Shown: positions 27,733 through 36,829, counted from the stretch's first letter. The stretch: DNA of 64,000 nucleotides from Mesobacillus jeotgali (GCF_031759225.1 NZ_CP134494.1:2416501-2480500), one strand, 5' to 3'. Notes: generated from the sequence alone by a model not told the origin. Made by a program: numbers and translations.

Positions 27733-27822
27733 GACAAGCGTCTCGAGGGGCTAGGCGCTGGAGCTGGATTAAGATACCCATATGGAGTTATCCACACAAT
27801 AATACTTCTATAATTTCCTATA
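27733..27822. repeat. Dispersed repeat, copy 1
   Basis: From 27742 to 27822 the sequence aligns without gaps to 35352-35432, with about five mismatches in 81 bp. The core CTCGAGGGGCTAGGCGCTGG is followed by a shared AT-rich tail containing GATACCCATATGGAGTTAT. It lies between sspO and sspP. Confidence 0.85.
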
Positions 27823-27827
27823 CAACC

Positions 27828-27859
27828 AAAAAAGCGGAAGGCCACCCTTCCGCTTTTTT
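27828..27859. terminator. Bidirectional terminator
   Basis: AAAAAGCGGAAGG and CCTTCCGCTTTTT pair around CCA; it stops the minus-strand gene ending at 27863. Confidence 0.8.
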
Positions 27860-27862
27860 CTG

Positions 27863-28120
27863 CTATTCCATGTTCACTTCATTTACAATGCTCCGCAAGT
27901 CTTGCTGGAACCGTTCTAGCTGTGATCGTTGGTGTTCCGATGCATTTTCGAGTGCATTTTCAATTTGCTGGAATGCTTCATTCACTTCATTTTTAAGATG
28001 CTTAAGTTGATGTCCATAGCTTGCTGAGTCCCGGACAATTTCCGAGTATAGTCCTTGCGCGTCTTCGAATCCTTGCTGTGCTGCCTGAAAGGCTTGCTGT
28101 TTATCTTTATGATAAGGCAT
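27863..28120 (-). CDS. Small helical hypothetical protein
   Basis: The 85-residue protein MPYHKDKQQAFQAAQQGFED... is rich in Gln, Glu and Ala and would form long helices, probably a coiled coil. AGGAGG lies 8 nt before the ATG at 28120; an upstream extension to 28234 is unsupported and overlaps the sspP region. I do not recognise the family; small sporulation-associated helical proteins are one possibility. It sits between sspO and sspP on the opposite strand. Confidence 0.65.
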   Translation of the reverse strand: MPYHKDKQQAFQAAQQGFEDAQGLYSEIVRDSASYGHQLKHLKNEVNEAFQQIENALENASEHQRSQLERFQQDLRSIVNEVNME

Positions 28121-28233
28121 GTGTGATTCCTCCTGGTGTGATAAATCTTTACCGTTAAATTGCTCAGTTATATGTAATTTATTCAGTATAAATTCGGGGA
28201 AAAATCCAATCCTAAAATCAGGAGGGATGAGCA

Positions 28234-28377
28234 ATGAACAAAAACGATTCCAAGGATATGCGCAAAAATGCTCCTAAGGGCGACCAAGACAGCCAGCCTG
28301 CTCCATTAAGCGGTTCGAAGAAAGTGAAGAATCGCAATCACACTCGCCAGAAACATAATTCGCACCACGATATGTAA
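28234..28377 (+). CDS. sspP: Small acid-soluble spore protein P
   Basis: The 47-residue product contains [16 protein letters not shown] and [20 protein letters not shown], a close match to SspP as I recall it. The ATG at 28234 is preceded by CAGGAGGG. It is too short for standard ORF cut-offs. In B. subtilis it is co-transcribed with sspO; here repeats separate the two and it may need its own forespore promoter. Confidence 0.92.
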   Translation: MNKNDSKDMRKNAPKGDQDSQPAPLSGSKKVKNRNHTRQKHNSHHDM

Positions 28378-28434
28378 AAAAGCTCAATAGAACATCTATA
28401 GCCAGGAAAGAATTACTCCCATTCTAAAAAAAGT

Positions 28435-28462
28435 AAGGGCTGCACCTGAGAAGGCAGCCCTT
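28435..28462 (-). terminator. Terminator after selA
   Basis: AAGGGCTGC and GCAGCCCTT pair perfectly with TACTTTTTTT after on the minus strand. Confidence 0.8.
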
Positions 28463-28467
28463 GCTTT

Positions 28468-29874
28468 TTAGATGGTTTTGATTGCATTTAGAAGTATACT
28501 TTCTTCTTCTCCTGTGACCGTCCGAAGATCGATATGGACCTCTTCCTTTTGAATGCGGACGACGATTGCCGGGGAATGTTCAGTGCGGAGCTTTCTGGCA
28601 ATATGTTCAGCACTGACGTCACGATGTCTGATGGTGACTAAATATGTAGGAAGCTGGACATCAGGCATTGTCCCGCCGCCCACCTGACTTGTTCCTTCAG
28701 ACACAACCGCTAATATGCCATTATCAAACGAATTGATTTCACGGACAAAATGGTCACTCCTGTCTTTCAGTTCCTCCAGAGGAACAAGCAAGTCCCTTAA
28801 TGTTGGAATATTGGATAATCCTTGTTCTCCCTTAAGATAATCCATTAAGGTACCCTCTAAAGCGGCAAGTGTCATTTTATCAACTCGAACCACCCTGGCC
28901 AGCTGGTGCTTTTTCAGTTGGTCAATGAGTGATTTCCTGCCAGCGATGATACCAGCCTGTGGTCCCCCGAGCAGCTTGTCTCCGCTGAATGAAACGATAT
29001 CTGCCCCCATCTTCAGAACTTCACCGACAACTGGTTCTTCTCCGATTCCATGGCGGGAGAAATCGTATAGGACACCGCTTCCGAGGTCTTCGTAAAAAAC
29101 AACCTGGTCATGCTTGCTTGAAAGTTGGGCTAGTTCCTCACTCTCGACAGTTTTCGAAAATCCATATATTTTGAAGTTGCTCGTATGGACCTTCATGATC
29201 ATTCCAGTATTGTCGTTAATCGCATTTTCATAATCATATAAATGCGTTTTATTCGTTGTCCCTACTTCCACCAAATGAGCGCCGCTCTCCTCCATAATGG
29301 AAGATATCCGGAATGAGCCTCCGATCTCAACGAGCTGGCCGCGTGAAACAATGACCTCCTTGTTTTTTGCGAGTGCGTTCATGATTAAATAAACAGCAGC
29401 TGCATTATTATTGACAACCATCGCTGCTTCAGCACCAGTGACTTCCTTAATAAGTGTTTCCACATGGCTGTGCCGCGAACCGCGCTCCCCTTCCTGAAGC
29501 TTGTACTCAAGATTCGAATAATTCTTTGCCGTTTCTACTACATGTTTCACTGCGTTCTCGCTCAACCGTGCCCTGCCGAGATTCGTGTGTAAAATGGTGC
29601 CCGTTGCGTTGATGACCCTTTTCAAAGTAAAGTCGAATCGCTCTGCTGCTGCTGCATCAAGCAATTCGAATAACTTTTCTATAAACGATGAGGTACCTGG
29701 TTCTGGTCCATTCCATTTTCCGTTAACAATACTTTTCCTTATATCGTTTAACACTTCTTTTATGATGAGTGTGAAATGTTCTGTGTCTGTATCATGATTC
29801 TTGGTTAACTCAAGAAACCTTCCATCTTTTTGTAATTCGTGAACAGCGGGAAGCTGTCTTAAAAATTGTTTCAA
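28468..29874 (-). CDS. selA: L-seryl-tRNA(Sec) selenium transferase
   Basis: SelA converts Ser-tRNA(Sec) to Sec-tRNA(Sec) using selenophosphate and PLP. The 468-residue protein has the family signatures RVINATGTILHTNLGRA, RGSRHSHVE, VNNNAAAVYLIMNALA and SFSGDKLLGGPQAGI, with PLP lysine at residue 300. The start is TTG at 29874, after GGGGGAG. It lies 112 bp downstream of the SelW-like selenoprotein gene on the same strand, with a terminator between. selB and selC, often adjacent to selA, are not in the window. Its presence means UGA is decoded as Sec in this organism. Confidence 0.97.
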   Translation of the reverse strand: MKQFLRQLPAVHELQKDGRFLELTKNHDTDTEHFTLIIKEVLNDIRKSIVNGKWNGPEPGTSSFIEKLFELLDAAAAERFDFTLKRVINATGTILHTNLGRARLSENAVKHVVETAKNYSNLEYKLQEGERGSRHSHVETLIKEVTGAEAAMVVNNNAAAVYLIMNALAKNKEVIVSRGQLVEIGGSFRISSIMEESGAHLVEVGTTNKTHLYDYENAINDNTGMIMKVHTSNFKIYGFSKTVESEELAQLSSKHDQVVFYEDLGSGVLYDFSRHGIGEEPVVGEVLKMGADIVSFSGDKLLGGPQAGIIAGRKSLIDQLKKHQLARVVRVDKMTLAALEGTLMDYLKGEQGLSNIPTLRDLLVPLEELKDRSDHFVREINSFDNGILAVVSEGTSQVGGGTMPDVQLPTYLVTIRHRDVSAEHIARKLRTEHSPAIVVRIQKEEVHIDLRTVTGEEESILLNAIKTI

Positions 29875-29966
29875 AGTCTATCTCCCCCAAAACTGAAGTC
29901 CATTCATAATTATATCATTATTGCCCAATTAAAAGATTTTTCAAAACGGTGAACGATATGAAAAAA

Positions 29967-29985
29967 GCCCGGCAAATTGCCAGGC
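29967..29985 (-). terminator. Terminator after SelW-like gene
   Basis: GCCTGGCA and TGCCGGGC pair with one mismatch and are followed by TTTTTT on the minus strand, between the SelW-like gene and selA. Confidence 0.7.
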
Positions 29986-29986
29986 A

Positions 29987-30229
29987 TTAATTCATTGCTT
30001 CCATTTGTTTAATTATTTCGTCTGTATCAGGAAAAACTCCTGTATCCAGTTTCGAATATATTGTCTTTCCATTTATAGTGACTTCGAAAGCTCCTTTTGA
30101 AGCCGGAATCAGCTCCATCTTTTCTATTTGGCTGCGGAAATGCGTGAAAAGTTCTTCCGCGAAACTCGCGGCTTTTGGTGCATAGTTTCACTGCATGCAG
30201 AATTGAACAGATACTTGATATTTTTCCAT
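29987..30229 (-). CDS. SelW-like (Rdx family) selenoprotein, CxxU at 11-14
   Basis: Reading through TGA at 30190-30188 gives an 80-residue protein starting MEKYQVSVQFCMQ-U-NYAPKAA. The CMQU motif right after the first beta strand is the CxxU redox site of the SelT/SelW/SelH (Rdx) thioredoxin-like family. The C-terminal half, FEVTINGKTIYSKLDTGVFPD, matches the family's strand and turn region. The ATG follows AAGGGGG. A perfect 6-bp stem, CCGCGA-GTT-TCGCGG, begins 17 nt after the UGA with G first in the loop, a textbook bacterial SECIS layout. It sits immediately upstream of selA. Partner and substrate are unknown. Confidence 0.93.
30157..30171 (-). promoter_or_regulatory. SECIS element of SelW-like gene
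   Basis: CCGCGA/TCGCGG stem with GTT loop, 16 nt 3' of the UGA codon. Position, stem length and G in the first loop position agree with bacterial SECIS rules for SelB binding. Confidence 0.75.
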
Positions 30230-30364
30230 TGTAATCCCCCTTGCTCATCTTTCTATATATATTTACTGTCATTTTAGTGTAAAGCCCTTGCTAGTGCAAA
30301 TAATAGTATCTTAAGGATGATTTTAAGAAAAAGAAAGAGTATACTTTTTGTGGAGGTGATCAGG
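30230..30364. promoter_or_regulatory. Divergent promoter region between SelW-like gene and selD
   Basis: 135 bp between the ATG at 30229 (minus) and the TTG at 30365 (plus). It must hold both promoters. No palindromic operator is obvious; GTATACTTTTTGTGGAGG includes the selD ribosome binding site. Confidence 0.5.
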
Positions 30365-31417
30365 TTGAGTGAACATGAAAAAATCCGTTTGACTTCTTTA
30401 TCAACTAAGGCTGGCTGAGGATGCAAAATCAGTCCTGAGGACTTGACGCAAGTTTTGCGTCTATTGCCAGAGCAGGAACCTGTTCCTGAATTGCTAGTTG
30501 GACATGAAACATCCGATGATGCAGGTGTATATAAACTGACTGATGATATCGCCCTGATCCAAACGATAGATTATTTCACCCCGATTGTGGATGACCCGTA
30601 TATGTTTGGGCAAATTGCGGCAGCAAATGCATTGAGTGACGTCTATGCAATGGGCGGTGAACCTAAAACAGTTCTTAATATAGTAGGATATCCTGTCAAA
30701 AAGCTTGGCCCGGATATGCTTGCTGAGATATTAAGAGGTGCCGGCGACAAGGTAAAAGAAGCAGGTGCAGTAACGATTGGAGGCCATTCCATCGATGATC
30801 AGGAACCAAAATTCGGTTTATCCGTAACAGGTTTGGCCCATCCTGGATCCATCTGGAAAAATGTCGGTGCAGAACCGGGCGATTTGCTTGTGCTTTCAAA
30901 ACCAATTGGTGTTGGCATCATGACTACAGGAATCAAGCGCAGTGCAGTCACTGTGGAACAAGAGCAGGCGGTAACCGAAACAATGGCATTACTGAATAAA
31001 TCTGCGGCAGATGCGCTCAAGGAATTTACACCGCATGCTGTTACGGATGTCACTGGATTCGGGTTGCTAGGCCATGGAAGTGAAATTGCGCGAGGAAGCA
31101 ATGTAAGTTTTGAAATCTCACTATCTAAAGTACCTGTATTAGATGGGACATATGATTTGGCTGCAAAAGGAGTCGTTCCTGGAGGATCAAAATCCAACCA
31201 TAAATGGCTGGAAGGTGATGTGGCTTATGAAGACCTCTCAACAGAAGAGCAATTAGTGCTGTGTGATGCGATCACTTCTGGCGGCCTTCTTGTTTCCCTT
31301 CCTGAAAGCGAAGCTGAAAGATACGTGGAAGCATTGAAAAACAAAGGGCTTGACCATGCGGCAATAGTTGGGAAAGTCACAGAAAAGAAAGATAAACTGA
31401 TTTATGTAAAAAGGTGA
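30365..31417 (+). CDS. selD: Selenophosphate synthase, itself a selenoprotein (Sec18)
   Basis: SelD makes selenophosphate from selenide and ATP. A frame opening only at 30443 misses the N-terminus. The true start is TTG at 30365 after GGAGGTGATC, giving a 350-residue protein. It reads SEHEKIRLTSLSTKAG-U-GCKIS, with TGA at 30416-30418. The UGA sits where E. coli SelD has catalytic Cys17, and the following GCK contains the essential Lys. Downstream motifs DDAGVYKLTDDIALIQTIDYF, AANALSDVYAMGG and GGHSIDD are typical. A stem AGTCC-TGA-GGACT (30431-30443), nested in GCAAAA/TTTTGC, is a possible SECIS. Sec-SelD makes its own synthesis depend on selenium. Confidence 0.95.
30431..30443 (+). promoter_or_regulatory. 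Probable SECIS element of selD
   Basis: AGTCC/GGACT stem with TGA loop starting 13 nt after the UGA, enclosed by a second pairing of GCAAAA (30423-30428) with TTTTGC (30453-30458). The apical loop is small, so the fold should be checked computationally. Confidence 0.5.
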
Positions 31418-31441
31418 AATCATTGAGATTTCACCTTTTTC
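31408..31441. terminator. Bidirectional terminator between selD and tdh
   Basis: AAAAAGGTGAAATC and GATTTCACCTTTTT pair perfectly around ATTGA, between convergent genes. Confidence 0.88.
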
Positions 31442-31448
31442 CTTCGTT

Positions 31449-32393
31449 CTATAGCTTTGTTTTCAACTTTTCCAGCATGTCAGCAGTCATGCTGGAGAGA
31501 TCATATTTCGCCTTGAATCCCCACTCTTCAGCCGCTGCAGAAGCATCTATGGAGTTAGGCCAGCTATCAGCGATTGCCTGACGTACAGGATCCACATTGT
31601 ATGAAATCTCAAAACCAGGAATATGCTTCTTGATTTCAGCAGTCAGCTCCTCAGGATCAAAGCTCATCGCCGTTACATTGAAAGCATTTCTGTGAATTAG
31701 CTTCGACGAATCGGCTTCCATCAGATCGATAATTGCTGCGAGCGCATCTGGCATATACATCATGTCCATATAAGTACCTTTATCAATATATGAACTGTAT
31801 TTTCCATTTTTGATGGCTTCATAGTAGATTTCAACTGCATAATCCGTTGTACCGCCTCCTGGAGGGGTAACATATGAAATCAACCCAGGGAATCTTACTC
31901 CCCTTGTGTCAACGCCAAAACGGTGGAAATAATAATCTGCTAGAAGTTCACCGGCAACCTTGTTGACGCCATACATGGTGGTCGGACGCTGGATCGTGTC
32001 CTGAGGCGTATTGTCTTTTGGCGTATTCGGCCCGAATGCCCCGATGGAACTTGGCGTGAAAAACTGCAAATTAAGCTCTCTTGCAGTTTCAAGAGCATTC
32101 ATCAAGCCTCCCATATTCAAGTTCCATGCAAATACCGGTTTCGTTTCAGCCGTGGCAGATAATAATGCTGCCATATGCATGATCGTATCGACTTCATATT
32201 TTTTGGCGAGCTCGACCATTTTGTTTGCATCCATGACATCAAGGATTTCAAAAGGACCGTTGACAGCTGCTTCTGAATCAGTTTTCCTGATGTCTGTCGC
32301 AATGACATTATCCTGCCCATAAATATCACGTAGTTTAACTGTTAATTCAGATCCAATCTGGCCAAGCGCGCCAGTTATCAAGATTTTCTTCAT
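31449..32393 (-). CDS. tdh: L-threonine 3-dehydrogenase, short-chain epimerase-like type
   Basis: The 314-residue NAD-dependent protein has the Rossmann motif TGALGQIG at residues 7-14 and the YGVNK catalytic pair, with [12 protein letters not shown] and [14 protein letters not shown] typical of SDR-type threonine dehydrogenases. These oxidise threonine to 2-amino-3-ketobutyrate. The upstream kbl gene encodes the next step, cleaving that product with CoA to glycine and acetyl-CoA, which fixes the assignment. GGGAGG precedes the ATG at 32393. Confidence 0.9.
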   Translation of the reverse strand: MKKILITGALGQIGSELTVKLRDIYGQDNVIATDIRKTDSEAAVNGPFEILDVMDANKMVELAKKYEVDTIMHMAALLSATAETKPVFAWNLNMGGLMNALETARELNLQFFTPSSIGAFGPNTPKDNTPQDTIQRPTTMYGVNKVAGELLADYYFHRFGVDTRGVRFPGLISYVTPPGGGTTDYAVEIYYEAIKNGKYSSYIDKGTYMDMMYMPDALAAIIDLMEADSSKLIHRNAFNVTAMSFDPEELTAEIKKHIPGFEISYNVDPVRQAIADSWPNSIDASAAAEEWGFKAKYDLSSMTADMLEKLKTKL

Positions 32394-32429
32394 TTTTATG
32401 TATTCCTCCCGGTTACTCTGAAAAAAGAA

Positions 32430-32452
32430 GCCGGCTTGTCACTCAAACCGGC
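32430..32452 (-). terminator. Intercistronic hairpin between kbl and tdh
   Basis: GCCGGTTTG and CAAGCCGGC pair with a mismatch, followed by TTCTTTTTT on the minus strand. Located between two genes of one pathway, it may attenuate tdh expression. Confidence 0.6.
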
Positions 32453-32460
32453 ATATCCAA

Positions 32461-33651
32461 TTAAATAATCTCTAATTCCTTGCCTACTTTTTCATAAATA
32501 GCCAGTGCCTCATCCAGCATTTCCTTAGTGTGTGCCGCTGAAGGCATATTCCTTACACGGCCAGTTCCACGAGGTACGGTAGGAAATACGATGGATTTTG
32601 CATATACTCTCTCTTCGTACAGTCTCTTGCTGAACTGCTGTGTCTTGACTTCATCACCAATGATACATGGAGTGATCGGCGTCTCAGAATGGCCAATATC
32701 AAAACCAAGCTTTTGCAGACCATCCTTCAGGTAGTTCGCGTTATCCCATAACCTTTCATTCAATTCTGTGCTATCCATCAGGATTTCAATCGCTTTTATG
32801 CTGGCAGCAACGTCTGCTGGTGTCAATGATGTCGAGAATAGGAACGGACGGCTTCTTACCTTCAGCCAATCAATCAGGTTCTGTTTCCCTGCAACATATC
32901 CTCCTACTACACCAATAGCTTTTGAGAGAGTTCCAATTTGGAAATCGACCTTGTCTGAAAGGCCAAAATGCTTAACAGTTCCAGCACCTTCACCCAGTAC
33001 TCCTGAACCGTGTGCATCATCGACGTATGTAATGAGGTCGAATTCTTCTGCGATTTCGACAATTTCCGGAAGTTTTGCAATGTCTCCATCCATCGAGAAC
33101 ACGCCGTCGGTGATGACCATGATTTTATTGTACTGGCCTGACTCCTTAGCTTCTTTCGCTTTTGCCCGAAGATCTTCCATATCAGAGTGGTTGAAGCGGA
33201 TGATCTTCGCTCTGGATAAACGGCATCCATCGATTATGGATGCATGGTTCAGTTCATCAGACAGGATGGCATCATTTTTATCCATAACAGCTGAAATCGC
33301 CGCCATATTGCACATGAATCCTGACTGGTAGGCAATCGCGGCTTCAGTCTTTTTGAATTTCGCCAGTATTTCCTCTAGCTCAAGGTGCAGTTTGAGTGTA
33401 CCGTTAATTGTACGTACTGCTCCGGCACCAACGCCATATTTTTCAATAGCTTCATCTGCAGCCTTTTTCAATCTCTCATCAGTAGCAAGTCCAAGATAGT
33501 TATTAGAGGAAAGGTTGACCATGTCTTTCCCATTGATTGTTATGATTGGACCATTAGGGCTTTCTAATGGATCGATCACATTATATAGACCCTTCCCTTT
33601 TAAATCCTCAAGGTTCTCATTTAAAAATTGATCTAATGTTTTACTAGACAT
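32461..33651 (-). CDS. kbl: Glycine C-acetyltransferase (2-amino-3-ketobutyrate CoA ligase)
   Basis: The 396-residue PLP enzyme of the alpha-oxoamine synthase family has [33 protein letters not shown] and the lysine motif [17 protein letters not shown]. It cleaves 2-amino-3-ketobutyrate with CoA to glycine and acetyl-CoA. ATG at 33651 follows AAAGGGG; an 11-codon extension is unsupported. It pairs with tdh for threonine catabolism. Confidence 0.93.
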   Translation of the reverse strand: MSSKTLDQFLNENLEDLKGKGLYNVIDPLESPNGPIITINGKDMVNLSSNNYLGLATDERLKKAADEAIEKYGVGAGAVRTINGTLKLHLELEEILAKFKKTEAAIAYQSGFMCNMAAISAVMDKNDAILSDELNHASIIDGCRLSRAKIIRFNHSDMEDLRAKAKEAKESGQYNKIMVITDGVFSMDGDIAKLPEIVEIAEEFDLITYVDDAHGSGVLGEGAGTVKHFGLSDKVDFQIGTLSKAIGVVGGYVAGKQNLIDWLKVRSRPFLFSTSLTPADVAASIKAIEILMDSTELNERLWDNANYLKDGLQKLGFDIGHSETPITPCIIGDEVKTQQFSKRLYEERVYAKSIVFPTVPRGTGRVRNMPSAAHTKEMLDEALAIYEKVGKELEII

Positions 33652-34092
33652 CGTAAATCCCCTTTCTGCCGTCAAATTTGGCATGTCATTATAATGGATA
33701 CATCTGTCTTTTTGGAGAGGACAATGAATTCGTCCCTTTTTCCATGTTTAGTGTGTGTTCACAAAATATACTTTATCATAATTATTTGATTTGTACATAT
33801 ATGAAGGACAGAAAACGCTTTCTTTTTTATCTGTTTATTTTCCCCTATTTTCCGGCACAATGCATGATATTTTATAAAAAGCGTCATAGAACACGTAGAT
33901 TTCCTATCACCATGCAAAAAGTCTAGAGGAGGTCTGTAAAAATAGGTTTGAAAGTTTTTAATAGGGTATAGAAAAGGGAGCCAGTCTGCAGGCAAGCAGA
34001 ATGGCGGGGGCAGTGAAATTTTGAGTTATACATAATGATCACTCCCTCCTTATTTCATATATAAATAGATACTGAATATGGAGGCTGCTTAT
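33652..34092. promoter_or_regulatory. Divergent kbl/arcA intergenic region
   Basis: This 441-bp gap is AT-rich near both ends and should hold the kbl and arcA promoters. I see no supported gene or RNA. A G-rich patch at 33975-34015 contains a small CTGCAGGCAAGCAG hairpin. ArgR-type or threonine-responsive sites were not recognised. Confidence 0.4.
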
Positions 34093-35325
34093 ATGAAATA
34101 CCCTTTGAATGTAACATCTGAAATTGGTGAGTTAAAATCCGTAGTACTTCACCGGCCAGGAAAGGAAGTTGAAAACCTGACTCCTAAATACCTGGAACGG
34201 CTTCTTTTTGATGATATCCCCTATTTACCGGCAGTGCAGAAAGAACATGACTATTTCGCGGATGTATTAAGAAACCGTGGCGTAGAGGTACTTTATCTGG
34301 AAAAGTTAATGGAAGAATCATTACACTCAGAAGAGCTGCAACAACAGTTCATAGATCAAGTATTGAATGAAAGCAAGAGCAACCTGAATGGCTCGAGAAA
34401 AACAGTTGAGGAGTATCTTCATTCTTTTTCAACTGATGAAATGATTCGAAAAGTCATGTCCGGAGTACTAAAGTCAGAAATCGAGCAAGAGAAAAAAATT
34501 CATTTACATGAGCTGCTTGATGATTACTACCCCTTCTTCCTGGATCCGATGCCAAACCTTTATTTTACAAGAGACCCAGCAGCAGTGATTGGGAATGGTG
34601 TCTCTCTTAACAAGATGTGTGAAGGGGCAAGAAAAAGAGAATCTTTATTTATGGACTTCATCATGAAACACCATCCCCGATTCTCGACTCATGATATCCC
34701 CCATTGGTACGATCGGGATGAATATTATCCATTAGAAGGCGGAGACGAGTTGGTCCTCAGTCCTGAAGTAATTGCGATTGGGGTTAGTGCAAGAACATCT
34801 GCCCAGGCAATTGAAAAATTGGCGAAACGGATATTTTCAAGAAATAGCACGATTAAAAAAGTGGTGGCTGTTGAAATCCCTAAATTAAGAGCATATATGC
34901 ATTTGGACACTGTCTTTACCATGGTGGACCATGAGAAGTTCACGATTCATCACGGAATCGAAGGACCGAATGGCCATATGAAAATCTATATTTTAGAAAA
35001 AGGACAGGAACTTGACAACCTCAAAATATCAGAACGTTCCAATCTGACGAAAACACTGAAAGAAGTCCTCGGCCTGCAAGAGCTCGTATTGATTCCTTGT
35101 GGAGGCGGACATGAAATCGCAGCGGCCCGCGAACAATGGAACGACGGCTCCAATACACTTGCGATTGCTCCAGGTGTGGTCGTCACTTATGACCGTAACT
35201 ATGTTTCAAATGACTTGTTGCGCAAAAATGGTGTGGAAGTCATCGAGATTCCAAGTTCGGAGCTATCAAGAGGAAGAGGCGGCCCTCGCTGCATGAGCAT
35301 GCCGATTTATCGTAAGGATCTTTAA
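34093..35325 (+). CDS. arcA: Arginine deiminase
   Basis: ArcA hydrolyses arginine to citrulline and ammonia. The 410-residue protein has [44 protein letters not shown] and the C-terminal [12 protein letters not shown], whose Cys (about residue 402) is the nucleophile. ATG at 34093 is used because GGAGG lies 8 nt before it; the ATG at 34078 precedes that site. No arcB, arcC or arcD is adjacent, so the rest of the deiminase pathway must be elsewhere or absent. A dispersed repeat follows the stop codon. Confidence 0.95.
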   Translation: MKYPLNVTSEIGELKSVVLHRPGKEVENLTPKYLERLLFDDIPYLPAVQKEHDYFADVLRNRGVEVLYLEKLMEESLHSEELQQQFIDQVLNESKSNLNGSRKTVEEYLHSFSTDEMIRKVMSGVLKSEIEQEKKIHLHELLDDYYPFFLDPMPNLYFTRDPAAVIGNGVSLNKMCEGARKRESLFMDFIMKHHPRFSTHDIPHWYDRDEYYPLEGGDELVLSPEVIAIGVSARTSAQAIEKLAKRIFSRNSTIKKVVAVEIPKLRAYMHLDTVFTMVDHEKFTIHHGIEGPNGHMKIYILEKGQELDNLKISERSNLTKTLKEVLGLQELVLIPCGGGHEIAAAREQWNDGSNTLAIAPGVVVTYDRNYVSNDLLRKNGVEVIEIPSSELSRGRGGPRCMSMPIYRKDL

Positions 35326-35340
35326 TAGGAAGAAACAAAA

Positions 35341-35432
35341 AGCTCCAGCGCCTCGAGGGGCTAGGCGCTGGAGCTGGATTAAGATACCCATATGGAGTTA
35401 TATACACAAAAATACTTTTCTAATTTCCTATA
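35341..35432. repeat. Dispersed repeat, copy 2, with 13-bp palindrome
   Basis: AGCTCCAGCGCCT (35341-35353) and AGGCGCTGGAGCT (35363-35375) are perfect inverted repeats. From 35352 to 35432 the sequence aligns without gaps to 27742-27822. The palindrome's left arm is degenerate in the first copy. It lies just downstream of arcA and carries no gene. Confidence 0.85.
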
Positions 35433-35440
35433 TAGAAATT

Positions 35441-35471
35441 AAGGCAGTCCTCTTCATCTGAGGACTGCCTT
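35441..35471. terminator. Terminator between arcA and abrB-like gene
   Basis: AAGGCAGTCCTC and GAGGACTGCCTT pair perfectly around a 7-nt loop, between convergent genes. Confidence 0.8.
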
Positions 35472-35481
35472 AACGTTTATT

Positions 35482-35763
35482 CTAGTTGGTCGCCAGGTAG
35501 CTTTGGAGCTCTTTTATCAATTGCTCGGCTCCTTCTTTGCTTAAGATGATTCTTCCATTGGCCAGTGACATGTTATCACTGCTGATTGTACCGGTTATGA
35601 GACAAGTCAGATCTGGCTGGTATTTCTTCAGGATAATCATATCCTCATCAACGAATATTTCGAGCGGATCGCTCTCACCGATACTCAGCTTTTTCCTTAG
35701 CTCCATCGGAATGACCACTCTACCCAGCTGATCCGTTTTCCTCACGATTCCAGTAGCTTTCAT
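35482..35763 (-). CDS. AbrB/Abh-family transition-state regulator
   Basis: The 93-residue protein has the AbrB swapped-hairpin DNA-binding domain GIVRKTDQLGRVVIPMELRK and LEIFVDEDMIILKKYQPDL, plus the C-terminal multimerisation part containing GRIILSKEGAEQLIKELQ. AbrB represses stationary-phase genes until Spo0A relieves it. Length and both domains fit AbrB or its paralogue Abh; I cannot tell which. GGGGAGG precedes the ATG. Confidence 0.92.
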   Translation of the reverse strand: MKATGIVRKTDQLGRVVIPMELRKKLSIGESDPLEIFVDEDMIILKKYQPDLTCLITGTISSDNMSLANGRIILSKEGAEQLIKELQSYLATN

Positions 35764-35907
35764 CTAGCATCCTCCCCTTCTGTAAAAAGTATGGGATGTG
35801 GATGTCTGTTCTTTGAATAAATTCTAGCCCAATACAATTATAGCAAAACGAGGGATTATTTTACATTCAAAATGTGTCTGAAATAGCTCTAAAGATGTAC
35901 CAAAAAA

Positions 35908-35935
35908 GGCTAAATCCTCTATATCAGATTTAGCC
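35908..35935 (-). terminator. Terminator after YqcI/YcgG gene
   Basis: GGCTAAATC and GATTTAGCC pair perfectly with TTTTTTG following on the minus strand. Confidence 0.7.
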
Positions 35936-35942
35936 TCATGTC

Positions 35943-36671
35943 TTATTTATGATGAAAAGGGCATTTCCCTTCTATTGGCTTGCTGTCATCCCCAATAAAA
36001 TACATTTTCCATTCCCTGTGATCAGGGTCGCCATAATGACTCACATTTGGATGCTTCGGCAGGTTGTCCCACTTTTCAACGCGCTCTCTTACCTTTTCAC
36101 GGGACATGATCCCGCCCTTCGAAGTTCCTTCAAGACCATCGAAAATTCGTCGCGGCTGGAAACCGATGACAAGACTATTCCCGAGGTCCCTCGTTTTCCT
36201 CTGCTTATAGGCCGGAGCATTACCAAAAGCAAAGAATGGTTCCCCTGCAAATGAAAATGCCCATAAGTGATGGTCAGGATCTGTAGGATAATCGGCTGGC
36301 CACGGCTTTGTGTCTTTCTCATGTAAAAATTGAAGAACATTCCAGAAGTATTCACGGTAATACTGAATTGTCTCCTCTTCCATTTCAGGCTCTACAAATA
36401 CAAACAAACCATGCCTGATAAGAGGTTTTGATTCGTCAAATAAACCAATGAACTCTTCTATGGCCCCCGGCAACTGTTCCCAATTGTCCCGGGTGATATA
36501 TGAGTAGCGGAGCTCCCCTTTTTTCTCCGCAGACATTCCAAAATAACATGGAAACTCTCGATGAGTGACTACATCACGGAAATTTTTATATTCTTCTATA
36601 ACCCATTCAGGTACAAGGTCAGGATTGACCATATCTGCATTTGTAAATAAATAGCTATTGGTAACTGTCAT
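35943..36671 (-). CDS. YqcI/YcgG-family protein
   Basis: The 242-residue soluble protein shows the YqcI/YcgG pattern: FPCYFGMSAEKKGELRYSYI, WPADYPTDPDHHLWAFSFAGEPFFAFGNAPAY and the C-terminal FIGDDSKPIEGKCPFHHK. B. subtilis has two members of unknown role; some relatives act as iron-dependent or siderophore-related enzymes, which is not shown here. ATG at 36671 lies 8 nt after GAGG. Confidence 0.82.
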   Translation of the reverse strand: MTVTNSYLFTNADMVNPDLVPEWVIEEYKNFRDVVTHREFPCYFGMSAEKKGELRYSYITRDNWEQLPGAIEEFIGLFDESKPLIRHGLFVFVEPEMEEETIQYYREYFWNVLQFLHEKDTKPWPADYPTDPDHHLWAFSFAGEPFFAFGNAPAYKQRKTRDLGNSLVIGFQPRRIFDGLEGTSKGGIMSREKVRERVEKWDNLPKHPNVSHYGDPDHREWKMYFIGDDSKPIEGKCPFHHK

Positions 36672-36796
36672 GTATAACACCTCATTTAGTTAGTCAGTTA
36701 CCATTTACCCTCGCAATCTGTGATTAAACAATAGCATCATGTTATGCCGAAATTCGTTACATTCTTTAAGAAGGTTGTTCCGCTCCTAAAAAAGAT

Positions 36797-36821
36797 GAAA
36801 GCATGCAGGACGCATGCTTTC
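36797..36821. terminator. Terminator after LVIVD-repeat gene
   Basis: GAAAGCATGC and GCATGCTTTC pair perfectly around AGGAC with T-runs on both sides. Confidence 0.75.
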
Positions 36822-36829
36822 ACCTTTTT

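Noticed and set aside
27337..27781. Minus-strand frames through the tandem repeats near sspO
   Set aside because: The repeated peptide text simply reflects the DNA repeat and they overlap sspO on the other strand.
33948..34016. Short TTG frame with an in-frame TAG, KVFNRV then KREPVCRQAEW
   Set aside because: The AGGAGG is too far from the TTG, the frame is only 22 codons and pyrrolysine is not expected in Bacillaceae.
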